Below are positions 28,801-37,938 of a stretch of 64,000 bases of DNA, in pieces. Source of the stretch: an uncultured Roseburia sp. (lineage in GTDB: Bacteria; Bacillota; Clostridia; Lachnospirales; Lachnospiraceae); contig CAKQXQ010000006.1 of NCBI GenBank assembly GCA_934292805.1, positions 15,193 to 79,192 on the forward strand, read 5' to 3'. The notes under the pieces were generated by a model. The model made no database searches. It was not told the DNA's origin and saw only the letters and a program-made list of their open reading frames with translations. Position numbers and translations under genes: made by a program. Each line of letters opens with the position of its first letter. Positions within the stretch are counted from its first letter, which is position 1.

Positions 28801-29556
28801 TTAATCCCTTCTACCGCAGAGATCCTTCACTACTTCCCCTGCAATAATCATTCCTGCCACGGATGGCACAAATGCCACACTGCCCGGTGTATCTTTACGT
28901 CTTATCTTCTTCTCATCCAGAAGATTGCCATCCTCTGCCTTACTGTCAGATTCCACATTTCTGATCGGTCTTACAGGAAGCTCCTCTGAATAAACGACTT
29001 TTAACTTCTTCACACCACGTTTTTTCAGTTCTCTTCGCATGACTTTGGCAAGTGGGCAGACTTTTGTCTTATAAATATCTGCAACACGGAACATGCTTCC
29101 GTCCAGCTTATTTCCGGCACCCATACTGCTGATGATCGGAATATTTTTTTCTGTGGCTTTCATGACAAGTGCGATTTTGGCTGTCACGGTATCCACTGCA
29201 TCGACAATATAATCATATTCTTCAAACGGAAATTCATCTGCGTTTTCCGGAAGGAAAAAGCAATTATGGATACGTACATCTGCATCCGGGTTAATCTCCA
29301 AAATACGGTCACGCATTACTTCTGCTTTGTATTTTCCGATTGTTTTTCTTGTCGCTATGATCTGGCGGTTCAGATTTGACAGTGCTACCGTATCCTTATC
29401 GATCAAGTCAAATGCCGCCACTCCGCTTCGCACCAGTGCTTCGCATACATATCCGCCGACTCCGCCGACCCCAAATATTGCAACTCTTGAATGAGCCAGC
29501 TTATCGATTGCTTCTCTTCCCAATAATAATTCTGTTCTTTCAAACTGATCTGACAT
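28801..29556 (-). CDS. tcdA: tRNA threonylcarbamoyladenosine dehydratase (ThiF/E1-like)
   Basis: ATP-dependent enzyme that cyclises t6A37 in tRNA. 251 residues. The E1-like nucleotide-binding motif AIFGVGGVGGYVCEALVRSG is at 26-46. YIVDAVDTVTAKI and SSMGAGNKLDGSMFRVADIYKTKVCPLAKVMRR follow; the latter stretch is characteristic of TcdA (also called CsdL). No SUMO-like partner is nearby. Monocistronic, convergent with the upstream gene. Confidence 0.93.
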   Translation of the reverse strand: MSDQFERTELLLGREAIDKLAHSRVAIFGVGGVGGYVCEALVRSGVAAFDLIDKDTVALSNLNRQIIATRKTIGKYKAEVMRDRILEINPDADVRIHNCFFLPENADEFPFEEYDYIVDAVDTVTAKIALVMKATEKNIPIISSMGAGNKLDGSMFRVADIYKTKVCPLAKVMRRELKKRGVKKLKVVYSEELPVRPIRNVESDSKAEDGNLLDEKKIRRKDTPGSVAFVPSVAGMIIAGEVVKDLCGRRD

Positions 29557-29656
29557 ATTTTGTAATTCTCTTCCTGTTCTGATAAAATCTATTTTTTTCT
29601 GTGTTATTCTAACAGACTGTGTTCCGATTTACAATATTTTTGTCAGCTTTAATTAT

Positions 29657-30148
29657 TCATTCTGTCAGCTTTTGCTGCTCTTCCTGTCCACTTTTGCTGC
29701 ACTTTCCAAATGAAAGATACACAAGAATTGCAGCCATGAACCAGCCTATTTCTAATACCTGATGATGGTTCATTATATAAAAGCCTATTTTGAATGGAAC
29801 AGGCGGCAACGGAGCAAGATAAAAAACAAATCCCACTGTCAGGTATATCAATACCAGTAAGAGGACAATTGTCATCACTCTTATTACGATACATACTTTT
29901 TTCGTTAATAGCTGTGTCAAAAAATCAAGTCTGAGAATACCACTTCTTAATAGAAAAAAGCTCAATACTCCCCACCATAACGGTTTTACCAAATAAAGAC
30001 GGATATAAAACATCCAGAAAAAATTCAGCCCTGTAACATTTGCCAGCCAGCGGCTATCCATACTGGTGTTTGCATCTGATGGTAACAATATACATAGCAT
30101 ACTTAACAGTATTAAAATAATAAGTTCCGGTGATATTTTTTTCTTCAT
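29657..30148 (-). CDS. Uncharacterised small membrane protein
   Basis: 163 residues, about four predicted membrane helices (near 8-23, 43-66, 84-110 and 130-147). Charged N- and C-termini, the latter KCSKSGQEEQQKLTE. Not recognised. GGAGGT lies 7 nt before the ATG, and a promoter is visible about 120 nt upstream. It is separated from tcdA and from the DHHW gene by about 100 and 195 nt, so it probably has its own transcript. Confidence 0.8.
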   Translation of the reverse strand: MKKKISPELIILILLSMLCILLPSDANTSMDSRWLANVTGLNFFWMFYIRLYLVKPLWWGVLSFFLLRSGILRLDFLTQLLTKKVCIVIRVMTIVLLLVLIYLTVGFVFYLAPLPPVPFKIGFYIMNHHQVLEIGWFMAAILVYLSFGKCSKSGQEEQQKLTE

Positions 30149-30259
30149 CTATTGTACCTCCGGTAAATATTCCAGACAGATTACAGTTCTCTCACTTTTC
30201 ATATAATTTATGCTGCATTGGAATCGCTCCTTTTCCGCATTTTTAGTTTCTGTATGAAT

Positions 30260-30289
30260 ATTATACCATATTTACAGATTTTCCGTAAA
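30260..30289 (-). promoter_or_regulatory. Promoter of the 29657-30148 gene
   Basis: Minus-strand -35 TTTACG (30284-30289), 18-nt spacer, consensus -10 TATAAT (30260-30265). Confidence 0.6.
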
Positions 30290-30343
30290 TTATGATTTTA
30301 TCTATGATTGTGCTGCTTTTAATCTTCTATTATTTATTCTGCA

Positions 30344-31444
30344 TCAAAATCTCAACGTATCCCCATGATTCAGAATTGATGTACTGTAAAGAAACAGAAC
30401 ATCCCCGTATTCCGTATCTCCAAGAAGCTGTAGTACATAGTCTGCGGACACATAACGAAGATCTACAAGTGTGACCTTCTCGTATCCTCTGGCCAGAAGA
30501 GGTGCAATGCTGCTGCCGAATGAGTCACGGAACAAAAGCAGCCTGCGGCCATTGTGACACTGTGGATTTTGAATGGTAAGCAATGCTCTTGCTCCCCACA
30601 GATAGAAGTCATAGTCGTCTGTCTGCCCTAATCTCTCCGGTGCATAGACACTGACCGTTTCCTGCTTCTCGTAGTCATAGACCGACATATTGCGGATAAC
30701 GTCATCTTCGTAATAACAGATCGTATCCGGTGCTGTCACAAATGCAGACGCTGCCGCATACGCACCATAAAAATGGTCTGTGGCGGTCTTAACATACTCA
30801 TCTGACATTGACAGCATGTCAATTTCCATGCACTCTGCCAGATAAGATGCCACTTTATCCAGTCTCTCCTGCTTCCAGTGAAGATCTGTCCTGTAATAAT
30901 CTGCTAATTCCAGCTGCTCTTTGAGTTCAATTTTCTCTGCCGAAGAAACTGTACGATCAAAGATCTCCTGCACCTTTTCTTCGTCAATCACCGGATAATC
31001 TTCGCGTTCTGTCAGATACACACTTTTATCCGGAATAATGGCATAATAGCAGTCAGCTTCCATGAAACGATCTGTGATAAGCTGCTCAATCTTTTCTGCT
31101 GCTCTTGTGATATTTTTTTCCTTTGTGTCTGTTTCCAGCTTATAGATTCCATCTCCTGCACGGTAATAACCGTCACTGTCCTCTTTTCCCAAAATCCGGA
31201 TCTCAGTCTCAGCCTTAAGGCTTCGGAAGATATCCCTTCCCGGGAACTGGTCCAGAAAATAAGTTTCCAGCTTTGTACCATAGCTTCCGTCCATCAGGGA
31301 TGCCAGTGAAAGTTTCGGCATCTGTTCAAGACTTCTTCGTTCTGTTTTAGAAACACTTTTGTCCGGCAGCATCACTGCCGCAGCCGGGAAAAGAAAAAGG
31401 CATGACAGGAAAAGAACTGCCGTTATTTTTTTCTTGTGATCCAT
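30344..31444 (-). CDS. DHHW-family extracytoplasmic protein (AlgX/SGNH-like partner of MBOAT)
   Basis: 366 residues. An N-terminal signal anchor (about 5-24) leads to an extracytoplasmic domain. The motif YYRTDLHWK near 185 matches the DHHW/AlgX-type active-site region. LLLFRDSFGSSIAPLLA near 320 contains the Ser of an SGNH-like block. It begins 12 nt downstream of the MBOAT gene. By precedent in alginate and other exopolysaccharide systems, such pairs transfer acyl groups from the membrane enzyme to a surface polymer. The acceptor here is unknown. Confidence 0.87.
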   Translation of the reverse strand: MDHKKKITAVLFLSCLFLFPAAAVMLPDKSVSKTERRSLEQMPKLSLASLMDGSYGTKLETYFLDQFPGRDIFRSLKAETEIRILGKEDSDGYYRAGDGIYKLETDTKEKNITRAAEKIEQLITDRFMEADCYYAIIPDKSVYLTEREDYPVIDEEKVQEIFDRTVSSAEKIELKEQLELADYYRTDLHWKQERLDKVASYLAECMEIDMLSMSDEYVKTATDHFYGAYAAASAFVTAPDTICYYEDDVIRNMSVYDYEKQETVSVYAPERLGQTDDYDFYLWGARALLTIQNPQCHNGRRLLLFRDSFGSSIAPLLARGYEKVTLVDLRYVSADYVLQLLGDTEYGDVLFLYSTSILNHGDTLRF

Positions 31445-31456
31445 ATTGCTCCCCTC

Positions 31457-32887
31457 TCAAAACCGGAAATATAAAAACGGATGTGCCGAACTTCCAAGCA
31501 AATACGCTGTCGAAAGCAGTAATCCTGCCACAATAAGAACGGTCTGCAAGAGCCATCCTGATTTTTCCCAGAAAGCTGTCCCCTTTAATCTGTTCCAGAC
31601 GTCCTGTAGAACCGATGTTGCACCAATGCAAGAGAGCAGTATCAATACGACATAGCTTTTGATCTCATAAGCCACAGCAGCACTGATATCTCCATGCCCC
31701 CGAAATAATGCCAGGATCTGTGGTCCGATATCGTTAAGATTTTCAACCCGGAAAATAATAAAACTGATCAATACTGCGAACAACACATACAAATGTCCGC
31801 ATATCTTTCCTGCGGTCTTAAAAGATTCCTTCTTGAAAAGCTTTGTATTTCCAATCAGCTTTTCCAGACTTAAAAGGATTCCAAAATACACTCCCCACAG
31901 CACAAAGTTCCATCCGGCTCCATGCCACAATCCACTTAAGAACCAGACAACAAACATGTTAAAGCACCATCTTAACATGCCACATCTGCTTCCGCCAAGC
32001 GGAATGTATACATAATCTCTGAACCAGCCGCCAAGTGTCATATGCCATCTTCGCCAGAACTCGGTAATACTTTTGGAAATGAATGGGTGGTCAAAATTCT
32101 CCGGAAACGTAAATCCGAGCATCTTTCCAAGTCCGATCGCCATGTCACTATATCCAGAAAAATCATAATAAAGCTGTAACGTATATGCAATCGCAAGGAT
32201 CCAGTGTCCCTCATCTGCTTTTTCAAGATACGACACAAGCATTCCCAGATTGTCTGCGACAAGCACCTTCTTACACAGCCCGCAGACGAACCTGCCTGCT
32301 CCATCCGAGATTTTTTCGAATGTAATACTTCTTTGCCCAAGTTCCTTTTGGATGCTGCGAAAACGAACGATCGGTCCTGCGATCAGCTGTGGAAACATCG
32401 TCACATAAGCGGCAAAATCAATAAAATTATGTTCTGCCAATACATCTCCCCGGTATACATCCACATAATAACTGATGATCTGGAAGGTGTAGAAGCTGAT
32501 GCCAAGCGGAAGTGCAAGCGTAAAAAGCGGGAGATTTGCTCCTGTCAAAAGATTAATGCTGAAAATGCCAAAATCCAGATACTTAAAAATTATAAGTAAT
32601 GCCAAAGTAAATGAAATAAAAAAAGCCAGCACGACTCTGTCTGTTCTGCCCTTTGATTCTTTGTCCCCGGATTTTTCCTTTTTTACCATTTCTATGCACC
32701 GGCCGCCACAATATCCCGATAAAACAGAGAATAACAACAACACACTGTATTTTGGCTCGCCCCAGAAATAAAAAATGAGACTTGCCAGAAACAGTATTAA
32801 ATTTTTCAACTTATCCGGTACTGCATAATATAGGAACAGTGTCACCGGAAGAAAATAGTATAAAAACGTAATACTTGAAAAAAGCAA
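31457..32887 (-). CDS. MBOAT-family O-acyltransferase (AlgI/PatA/DltB-like)
   Basis: 476 residues, about 10-12 membrane helices. The start MLFSSITFLYYFLPVTLFLYY and the segments GPIVRFRSIQ and FWRRWHMTLGGWFRDYVYIPLGGS are typical of this family. The catalytic His is in SGLWHGAGWNFVLWG near residue 320. It lies 19 nt after the DUF4358 lipoprotein gene and 12 nt before the DHHW gene, so the three form an operon. It most likely moves an acyl group across the membrane onto a cell-surface glycan. Confidence 0.93.
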   Translation of the reverse strand: MLFSSITFLYYFLPVTLFLYYAVPDKLKNLILFLASLIFYFWGEPKYSVLLLFSVLSGYCGGRCIEMVKKEKSGDKESKGRTDRVVLAFFISFTLALLIIFKYLDFGIFSINLLTGANLPLFTLALPLGISFYTFQIISYYVDVYRGDVLAEHNFIDFAAYVTMFPQLIAGPIVRFRSIQKELGQRSITFEKISDGAGRFVCGLCKKVLVADNLGMLVSYLEKADEGHWILAIAYTLQLYYDFSGYSDMAIGLGKMLGFTFPENFDHPFISKSITEFWRRWHMTLGGWFRDYVYIPLGGSRCGMLRWCFNMFVVWFLSGLWHGAGWNFVLWGVYFGILLSLEKLIGNTKLFKKESFKTAGKICGHLYVLFAVLISFIIFRVENLNDIGPQILALFRGHGDISAAVAYEIKSYVVLILLSCIGATSVLQDVWNRLKGTAFWEKSGWLLQTVLIVAGLLLSTAYLLGSSAHPFLYFRF

Positions 32888-32906
32888 GTCTCACACCACC
32901 TTATAT

Positions 32907-33431
32907 TTATTTATTTAAAGCCAGAAACGCCTCTTTTGCTGCTTCTGCCACATCATCATCTGCCATGATAAATAAGATCACATCTCCGATGTTTTCCACA
33001 ACAACGCTCTCAGCTTCCACACATATCCACTTTCTCGGGTCTGCATTCTCAGAAAGAAGCTTCTTGGCTTCCTCAACATCCTGATCCTCACTCACACGCA
33101 GGATCACACACTGATACGCAATGGATGACATCATTGGTGCAGAATAAACAGACTCTGTAAAGTCGATGTCTGTTGTTCCGAGTACATATTCTTTCATGTC
33201 ATCTGTGATCGAGACATTCTCAAACTCATCCGCATTGCTAAAGTAATCATCCTCTGTTGTCGCAGTATTATAAATCTCATTTAAAATATCTGCACAGCTT
33301 CCCTCAAGATTCTTTGATGTACCTTCCTGGATACTTCCATCGATCGTAGTAGAATTTCCTGACTTGTTGCCGCATGCAGCAAACGTAAGTGTCATTGCTG
33401 CCAGTAAAATCCATGCTATTTTCTTCTTCAT
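32907..33431 (-). CDS. DUF4358-domain lipoprotein
   Basis: 174 residues. The lipobox TFAAC follows a short signal peptide (MKKKIAWILLAAMTL), then a Ser/Thr-rich linker and the DUF4358 domain (ADILNEIYNTATTEDDYF, MMSSIAYQCVILRVSEDQDVEEAKKLL, GDVILFIMADDDVAEAAKEAF). No enzymatic role is known to me. It heads the operon with the MBOAT and DHHW genes, so it is probably a surface component of that module. The ATG at 33431 is preceded by AGAGGAATT; an in-frame ATG at 33443 overlaps this site. Confidence 0.87.
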   Translation of the reverse strand: MKKKIAWILLAAMTLTFAACGNKSGNSTTIDGSIQEGTSKNLEGSCADILNEIYNTATTEDDYFSNADEFENVSITDDMKEYVLGTTDIDFTESVYSAPMMSSIAYQCVILRVSEDQDVEEAKKLLSENADPRKWICVEAESVVVENIGDVILFIMADDDVAEAAKEAFLALNK

Positions 33432-33515
33432 AATTCCTCTCATTTCTGATATTTATTATCCCAACCGTTTTCCTGCACTGTACATGGACAGACACTTAAG
33501 TTTTCCGGGCGGGAC

Positions 33516-33535
33516 ATAGGCTCATTATACTATAG
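33516..33535 (-). promoter_or_regulatory. Probable -10 region of the DUF4358-MBOAT-DHHW operon
   Basis: Minus-strand TATAGTATAATGAG contains a consensus TATAAT about 90 nt before the lipoprotein gene. No clear -35 is seen. Confidence 0.4.
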
Positions 33536-33624
33536 ATGTTTCCCTTTTCCTAATGAATTTTTTCTTAATATCAGTGGAATTTTCAGGAAAAAACGGGACT
33601 TTTCTCCATTTGCTTTGCAGCTTT

Positions 33625-34191
33625 TTACATCCTTTCACATTCTGCCTGAAAAAGCAGGACTTCCTGCTCATCATGTGTGACAATAAGAACTGTTTTTCCT
33701 TCTGCTTTTGTCCTGATGATATTGGCAGTTTTCTCTTTTGTCTGTGCATCCAGCCCCTGTAACGGTTCGTCCATAAGCAAAACATCATACTCTGCCAGAA
33801 GTGCCCTTGCGATCGCAACACGCCGCTTCATACCACCGCTGTATTCTTCAACCGGCTTTCCCTGTACTTCTTCCAGATCCAATTCTCTCAGTAAATGTTC
33901 TATTTCTTCTTCTGATTTCCCGGTTGTGATCTTAATATTTGTCACAGCATCCAGATTCTCAAACAGACGGTTCTCCTGGAAAACTGCACTGATCTTCTTA
34001 TGTTCTATTCCACAGATTGTTCCCTCCTCTGCTTTTTCGATTCCCATAAGAACCGACAGAAGTGTCGTCTTTCCAATCCCGGATTTTCCCATAATACAGG
34101 TGATTTTATTCTCTTTGAATGTACAGGAATAATGATCCAGTACAGGATGTCCTTCATATGATTTGCATAAATTGGTTATTATGATATCCAT
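33625..34191 (-). CDS. ABC transporter ATP-binding protein (NitT/TauT type, short)
   Basis: 188 residues. Walker A GKSGIGKTTLLSVL (near 35), Q-loop FQENRLFENL, signature YSGGMKRRVAIARA (near 117), Walker B VLLMDEPLQGLD and the H-loop VTHDEQEV are all present, so the nucleotide-binding core is complete. It stops about 50-70 residues short of usual family members, right after the H-loop helix. It sits 16 nt downstream of the permease gene and energises this importer. Confidence 0.9.
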   Translation of the reverse strand: MDIIITNLCKSYEGHPVLDHYSCTFKENKITCIMGKSGIGKTTLLSVLMGIEKAEEGTICGIEHKKISAVFQENRLFENLDAVTNIKITTGKSEEEIEHLLRELDLEEVQGKPVEEYSGGMKRRVAIARALLAEYDVLLMDEPLQGLDAQTKEKTANIIRTKAEGKTVLIVTHDEQEVLLFQAECERM

Positions 34192-34207
34192 TCTTTTTTC
34201 AATCCTG

Positions 34208-34981
34208 TTATTTTACATTTAGTTTCTTTGCTGTTAATAATAAAACCCACTGGAACGCTTTTTCAAAAATTACGCTCACGACAATGATGACAAAGGTCCA
34301 CGCAAACAGCTCCGGTGTCTCCAGATAAATTTTTGCATTGTATAGCTTCTCTCCGATCGATCCCTTCGGGATTCCAATGATCTCCGCTGCAATCCCGGCC
34401 TTAAAGCACATGCCGATCGCAATGGCACAGGAAGATTTAAGATAAGGGAAAAGACCCGCAAAATAAAGGTAATATAATTTCTTTCCATAACTCATCCGGA
34501 ATACTTTCGCCATCTCAAGAAGCTTTCCATCCAGATGTGCAAATCCTTCCAGGAGATTCGTATAGATGATCGGAAATGCCATAATAAAGGAAATGAGTAC
34601 AGACAGATTTCTGGATGGCATCCAGATCAAAACCAGGACAATAAATGATGCCACCGGCGTTGCCTTCAATACTGCCACCGGAAGTGCCAATATGTCACGC
34701 ACAATCCTTATATTCCATGCTATGGCAGAAAATATCATTCCTGATACCGCCGCACATAAAAAGCCAAGTGCGATCCGCTCTATGGAAAACAAAACAGACT
34801 GCCAGAACGATAAAGTTACTGTGAGCGAAAGCAGGCACCGCCCCACCGAAAGGGGCGATGCCAGTAATATCTGCCTGTCTAATGCCATACTCGCAAGCTG
34901 CCAGATTGACAGCCAGAATAGGATGGTCCATATTTTTATTTTATTTTTCTTATTCTTCTGCATTGTAGTAGAAATCATCAT
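34208..34981 (-). CDS. ABC transporter permease (NitT/TauT type)
   Basis: 257 residues from the chosen ATG, the family's usual size; six predicted membrane helices. The cytoplasmic loop LLEGFAHLDGKLLEMAKVFRMS is the ATPase-contact motif. The ATG at 34981 has GGAG 9 nt upstream, and the gene then overlaps the end of the binding-protein gene by 32 nt. A longer frame to 35032 would overlap by 83 nt without a site. Confidence 0.9.
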   Translation of the reverse strand: MMISTTMQKNKKNKIKIWTILFWLSIWQLASMALDRQILLASPLSVGRCLLSLTVTLSFWQSVLFSIERIALGFLCAAVSGMIFSAIAWNIRIVRDILALPVAVLKATPVASFIVLVLIWMPSRNLSVLISFIMAFPIIYTNLLEGFAHLDGKLLEMAKVFRMSYGKKLYYLYFAGLFPYLKSSCAIAIGMCFKAGIAAEIIGIPKGSIGEKLYNAKIYLETPELFAWTFVIIVVSVIFEKAFQWVLLLTAKKLNVK

Positions 34982-36035
34982 TTGGTAATGCTCCGCCGAC
35001 TGCTGCCGGATTCTGCTCATATAAGATTCCAAGGTAGCTGCCTAATTTTTCTTTCATTTCTTTTCCGGAAATAAAAGTGATGTTACACTCCGGAATCGCC
35101 TTCTTTGCAACCGGTTCTGCAACAATATCATAGTTTCCGACAAGGACTGCTGCATCCTCCACATTACTGTTCACATAGTTTACAGAAGCTTCATACTGCT
35201 GTAAAAAGGTATCAACCGCATCCTTATGCTCCGCAATAAAATCATTTCTTGCGATCACAACACCTGTGATAAGTGTTGCCTTTTCTGCTCCTTCACCGGA
35301 TGCTTTTTCCCATTCTTCTGTAAGATCTAATGCCACACGGATATTCTCGTTCTGTGTCATCGCAACTGTCACAAATGGCTGTGGAAGCATTGCTACCGCA
35401 TTTTCATTTGCTGCTAAAGCTGCCACACACTCTGAATGCTCGGACTTAAACTCGATCGTTACATCTTTTTCCGGGTCAATGCCATTTGCAGTCAGCATAT
35501 AGTTTAATGCATATTCCGGTGTTGCTCCTTTTCCGCTGGCATAAATCGTCTTTCCTTTCAGATCAGCGACGCTCTGTACGCTGTCTCCATTCTCAACGAT
35601 ATATAAGACTCCAAGTGTATTTACTGCCAGAACGCTGACATCCACACCCTCTTTGTTGTATAAAACAGATGCAAGATTTGCCGGAACTGCTGCAATGTCG
35701 ATATTTCCCTGCACAATCTGTGGAGTGATCTCATCCGGTGAAGCCGAGATCGTAAAATGATAGTTGTTCGCTCCGGTGTCTCCGTTGTCAGAATCATCCA
35801 TTAATTTTACCATTCCCATTGCTGTCGGTCCTTTTAAAGCTGCCACATTCACATCTGTTAATTCGCCTGTTGCCTGAACTTCTGTACTTTCCGCTTCCTC
35901 TGTTGATTCTGTGACTGCTTCACTTGTTTCGGTCTGTGGAACAGCTGTATTCTCTTCCACCTTATTTCCGCCACATGCTGCAAGCATAACACACGACATC
36001 ATAAGAGCCAGTGCTGATACAAGTTTCTTCTTCAT
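34950..36035 (-). CDS. ABC transporter substrate-binding lipoprotein (NitT/TauT type)
   Basis: 361 residues. Lipobox LAAC at about 17-20, then an acidic Glu/Thr linker of about 35 residues. The NMT1/ThiY-like binding domain follows (NVAALKGPTAMGMVKLMDD, GNIDIAAVPANLASVLYN, DLKGKTIYASGKGATPEYALNYML). The substrate is not evident; relatives bind sulfonates, nitrate, thiamine precursors or riboflavin. It is the first gene of the SBP-permease-ATPase operon, behind its own promoter and a leader of about 120 nt. AAGGAG is placed before the ATG. Confidence 0.9.
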   Translation of the reverse strand: MKKKLVSALALMMSCVMLAACGGNKVEENTAVPQTETSEAVTESTEEAESTEVQATGELTDVNVAALKGPTAMGMVKLMDDSDNGDTGANNYHFTISASPDEITPQIVQGNIDIAAVPANLASVLYNKEGVDVSVLAVNTLGVLYIVENGDSVQSVADLKGKTIYASGKGATPEYALNYMLTANGIDPEKDVTIEFKSEHSECVAALAANENAVAMLPQPFVTVAMTQNENIRVALDLTEEWEKASGEGAEKATLITGVVIARNDFIAEHKDAVDTFLQQYEASVNYVNSNVEDAAVLVGNYDIVAEPVAKKAIPECNITFISGKEMKEKLGSYLGILYEQNPAAVGGALPNDDFYYNAEE

Positions 36036-36161
36036 ATTATTAAATTCTCCTTCCGGTCTTGCCTATAAAGGAATCATGCAAATAAAATTCTTTTCATATT
36101 CTCTTATCCTGTACGATTCTTCTATATCAGGTCAGTCTCTCTTCCCCGTCAGACCGAGTTT

Positions 36162-36190
36162 AGTATAAATGAATTTTCACGGAATCTCAA
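36162..36190 (-). promoter_or_regulatory. Promoter of the NitT/TauT-type ABC operon
   Basis: Minus-strand -35 TTGAGA (36185-36190), 17-nt spacer, -10 TATACT (36162-36167), giving a leader of about 120 nt. Confidence 0.65.
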
Positions 36191-36250
36191 GTATCTTTTC
36201 CAATACATGTTAATTATTTCACAATTTCCTGATTTTTCATCAGAAATGGG

Positions 36251-36284
36251 CAGAAAAAAGCAGGCACCCTCATGCCTGCTTTTT
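36251..36284. terminator. Terminator downstream of galT
   Basis: AAGCAGGCA pairs with TGCCTGCTT around an about 7-nt loop. On the minus strand it is followed by six T's, ending the galK-galT transcript. The plus strand also has a T-run. Confidence 0.85.
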
Positions 36285-36362
36285 GGTGGGTAATTACGCT
36301 CTCATAATTACACCTTTATAAAAAATACTCCCTATCTGTTTCCGGCCGGCTGCCGGTATCAC

Positions 36363-37925
36363 TTACGCATTTACAGAATCGACAAATCTCAGGAACGCAT
36401 TGCGTCCTTCTTCTGTGCATTTGTAAACGCCAGCATCTGATAATACCTCTTTAAATACAAGACCGATCTCTGTCTGAATGATCTCATGAAGCTTCTCCTG
36501 TGAAACTTCTCCATCAAGTGCAGTACCATAAGTGAATCCATATTTTGGCAGGAATTCCTGTACCCAGTCTGCATGTTTTTCCAATGCTTCATCTTTTCTC
36601 AGATTCGCACCATCTAAAATCGCCTGCTCTAATTCTGCCATCTCATCCTTTAATCTGGCAGGAAGAACTGCAAGACCCATAACCTCGATCAGACCAATGT
36701 TTTCTTTCTTAATATGATGCAGCTTTGCATGTGGATGATATACACCAAGAGGATGCTCCTCTGTTGTAATATTGTTGCGGAGTACAAGATCCAGTTCATA
36801 ATCCTCACCGCGTTTTCTTGCGATCGGAGTGATCGTGTTGTGTGGTTCTCCGTCTGTTTCGGCAAAAACAAATGCAGCTTCATCGGTGTAACCTCTCCAT
36901 GCAAGCAGGATCTTATCTGCAAGTTCGATCAGTCTTTCTTTCTGTGGTGCACTGATGCGGATCACTGACATTGGCCATTTTACAATACCTGCTTTCACAT
37001 CCTCAAAACCACGGAAGCTAATTTCCTTCTCGACCGGGGCTTTTGCCATAGCAAATTCATAGTGGCCACCCTGGAAATGATCGTGGCTTAAAATAGAGCC
37101 TCCAACGATTGGAAGATCTGCATTGGATCCGACAAAATAATGCGGGAACTGCTCTACGAAATCTAACAGCTTGCCAAATGTTGCCTTTTCAATCTTCATC
37201 GGTGTGTGCTCTGCATTAAAAACGATGCAGTGCTCATTATAATATACATATGGAGAATACTGGAAAAACCAGTCACTGTGATTGATCGTAACCGGAATGA
37301 TCCTGTGATTCTGTCTTGCCGGATGGTTTAATCGGCCCGCATATCCCTCATTCTCCTTGCAGAGAAGACATTTCGGATAACCGCTCTGCTTTGCAAGCTT
37401 TGCTGCAGCAATCGCCTTCGGATCTTTCTCCGGTTTGGACAGATTGATCGTAATATCCAGCGTTCCGTATTCTGTATCAGCAGTCCACTTCTGATCTCTT
37501 GCAATACGGTATCTGCGGATGTAATCAGAATCGCAGCTTAATTTGTAAAAATAATCTGTTGCCGCCTGTGATGACTCATTTTCATAAAGACTGCGGAACT
37601 TTCCAACCACTTCACTTGGTCTTGGCATCAGCATTCCCATGATCTTTGTATCGAACAAATCTCTGTATGTGATCGTATCTTCTGCCATCAGTCCGTCTTC
37701 TGCTGCATAATCCAGCATCTCTTTTAAAATGCCTTCCAATGCCGACACTGCCATCTCCTGTGTCATTGGAGTTCTTTTCTCATAAGCTGACACAACTTCG
37801 TCATCCAGACCATCCAGATGAAAAAGCTCTAACAGACGGTTGATCGTGTATCTCTTATCTTCCGGTTCTACAAGACCGGTTACAAGCCCATATTCTGTTA
37901 ATTCTAATATTCTTTCCTGAATCAT
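36363..37925 (-). CDS. galT: UDP-glucose--hexose-1-phosphate uridylyltransferase (class II GalT)
   Basis: Leloir-pathway enzyme exchanging UMP between UDP-glucose and galactose-1-phosphate. 520 residues, the long Firmicutes-type GalT, not the ~350-residue enterobacterial form. Seen motifs include LCKENEGYAGRLNHPARQNHR, the region GSNADLPIVGGSILSHDHFQ holding the active His-x-His type sequence, and LGVYHPHAKLHHIKKENIG. It follows galK by 13 nt, and the pair ends at the terminator downstream. Confidence 0.95.
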   Translation of the reverse strand: MIQERILELTEYGLVTGLVEPEDKRYTINRLLELFHLDGLDDEVVSAYEKRTPMTQEMAVSALEGILKEMLDYAAEDGLMAEDTITYRDLFDTKIMGMLMPRPSEVVGKFRSLYENESSQAATDYFYKLSCDSDYIRRYRIARDQKWTADTEYGTLDITINLSKPEKDPKAIAAAKLAKQSGYPKCLLCKENEGYAGRLNHPARQNHRIIPVTINHSDWFFQYSPYVYYNEHCIVFNAEHTPMKIEKATFGKLLDFVEQFPHYFVGSNADLPIVGGSILSHDHFQGGHYEFAMAKAPVEKEISFRGFEDVKAGIVKWPMSVIRISAPQKERLIELADKILLAWRGYTDEAAFVFAETDGEPHNTITPIARKRGEDYELDLVLRNNITTEEHPLGVYHPHAKLHHIKKENIGLIEVMGLAVLPARLKDEMAELEQAILDGANLRKDEALEKHADWVQEFLPKYGFTYGTALDGEVSQEKLHEIIQTEIGLVFKEVLSDAGVYKCTEEGRNAFLRFVDSVNA

Positions 37926-37938
37926 GACTCCACCTTTT

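Larger units (their letters stand above)
36036..36362. other. Intergenic region between galT and the NitT-type operon
   Basis: 327 nt without a gene. It holds the promoter and an about 120-nt 5' leader of the importer operon, and the galT-side hairpin terminator. The leader (36036-36155) has a possible stem (GGTCTGACG... with GACTGACC), but I could not match it to a known riboswitch. Confidence 0.6.

Noticed and set aside
36036..36155. TPP riboswitch before the NitT-type importer
   Set aside because: A short ACCTGAT-like stretch is present, but the CTGAGA core and the second conserved arm are missing.
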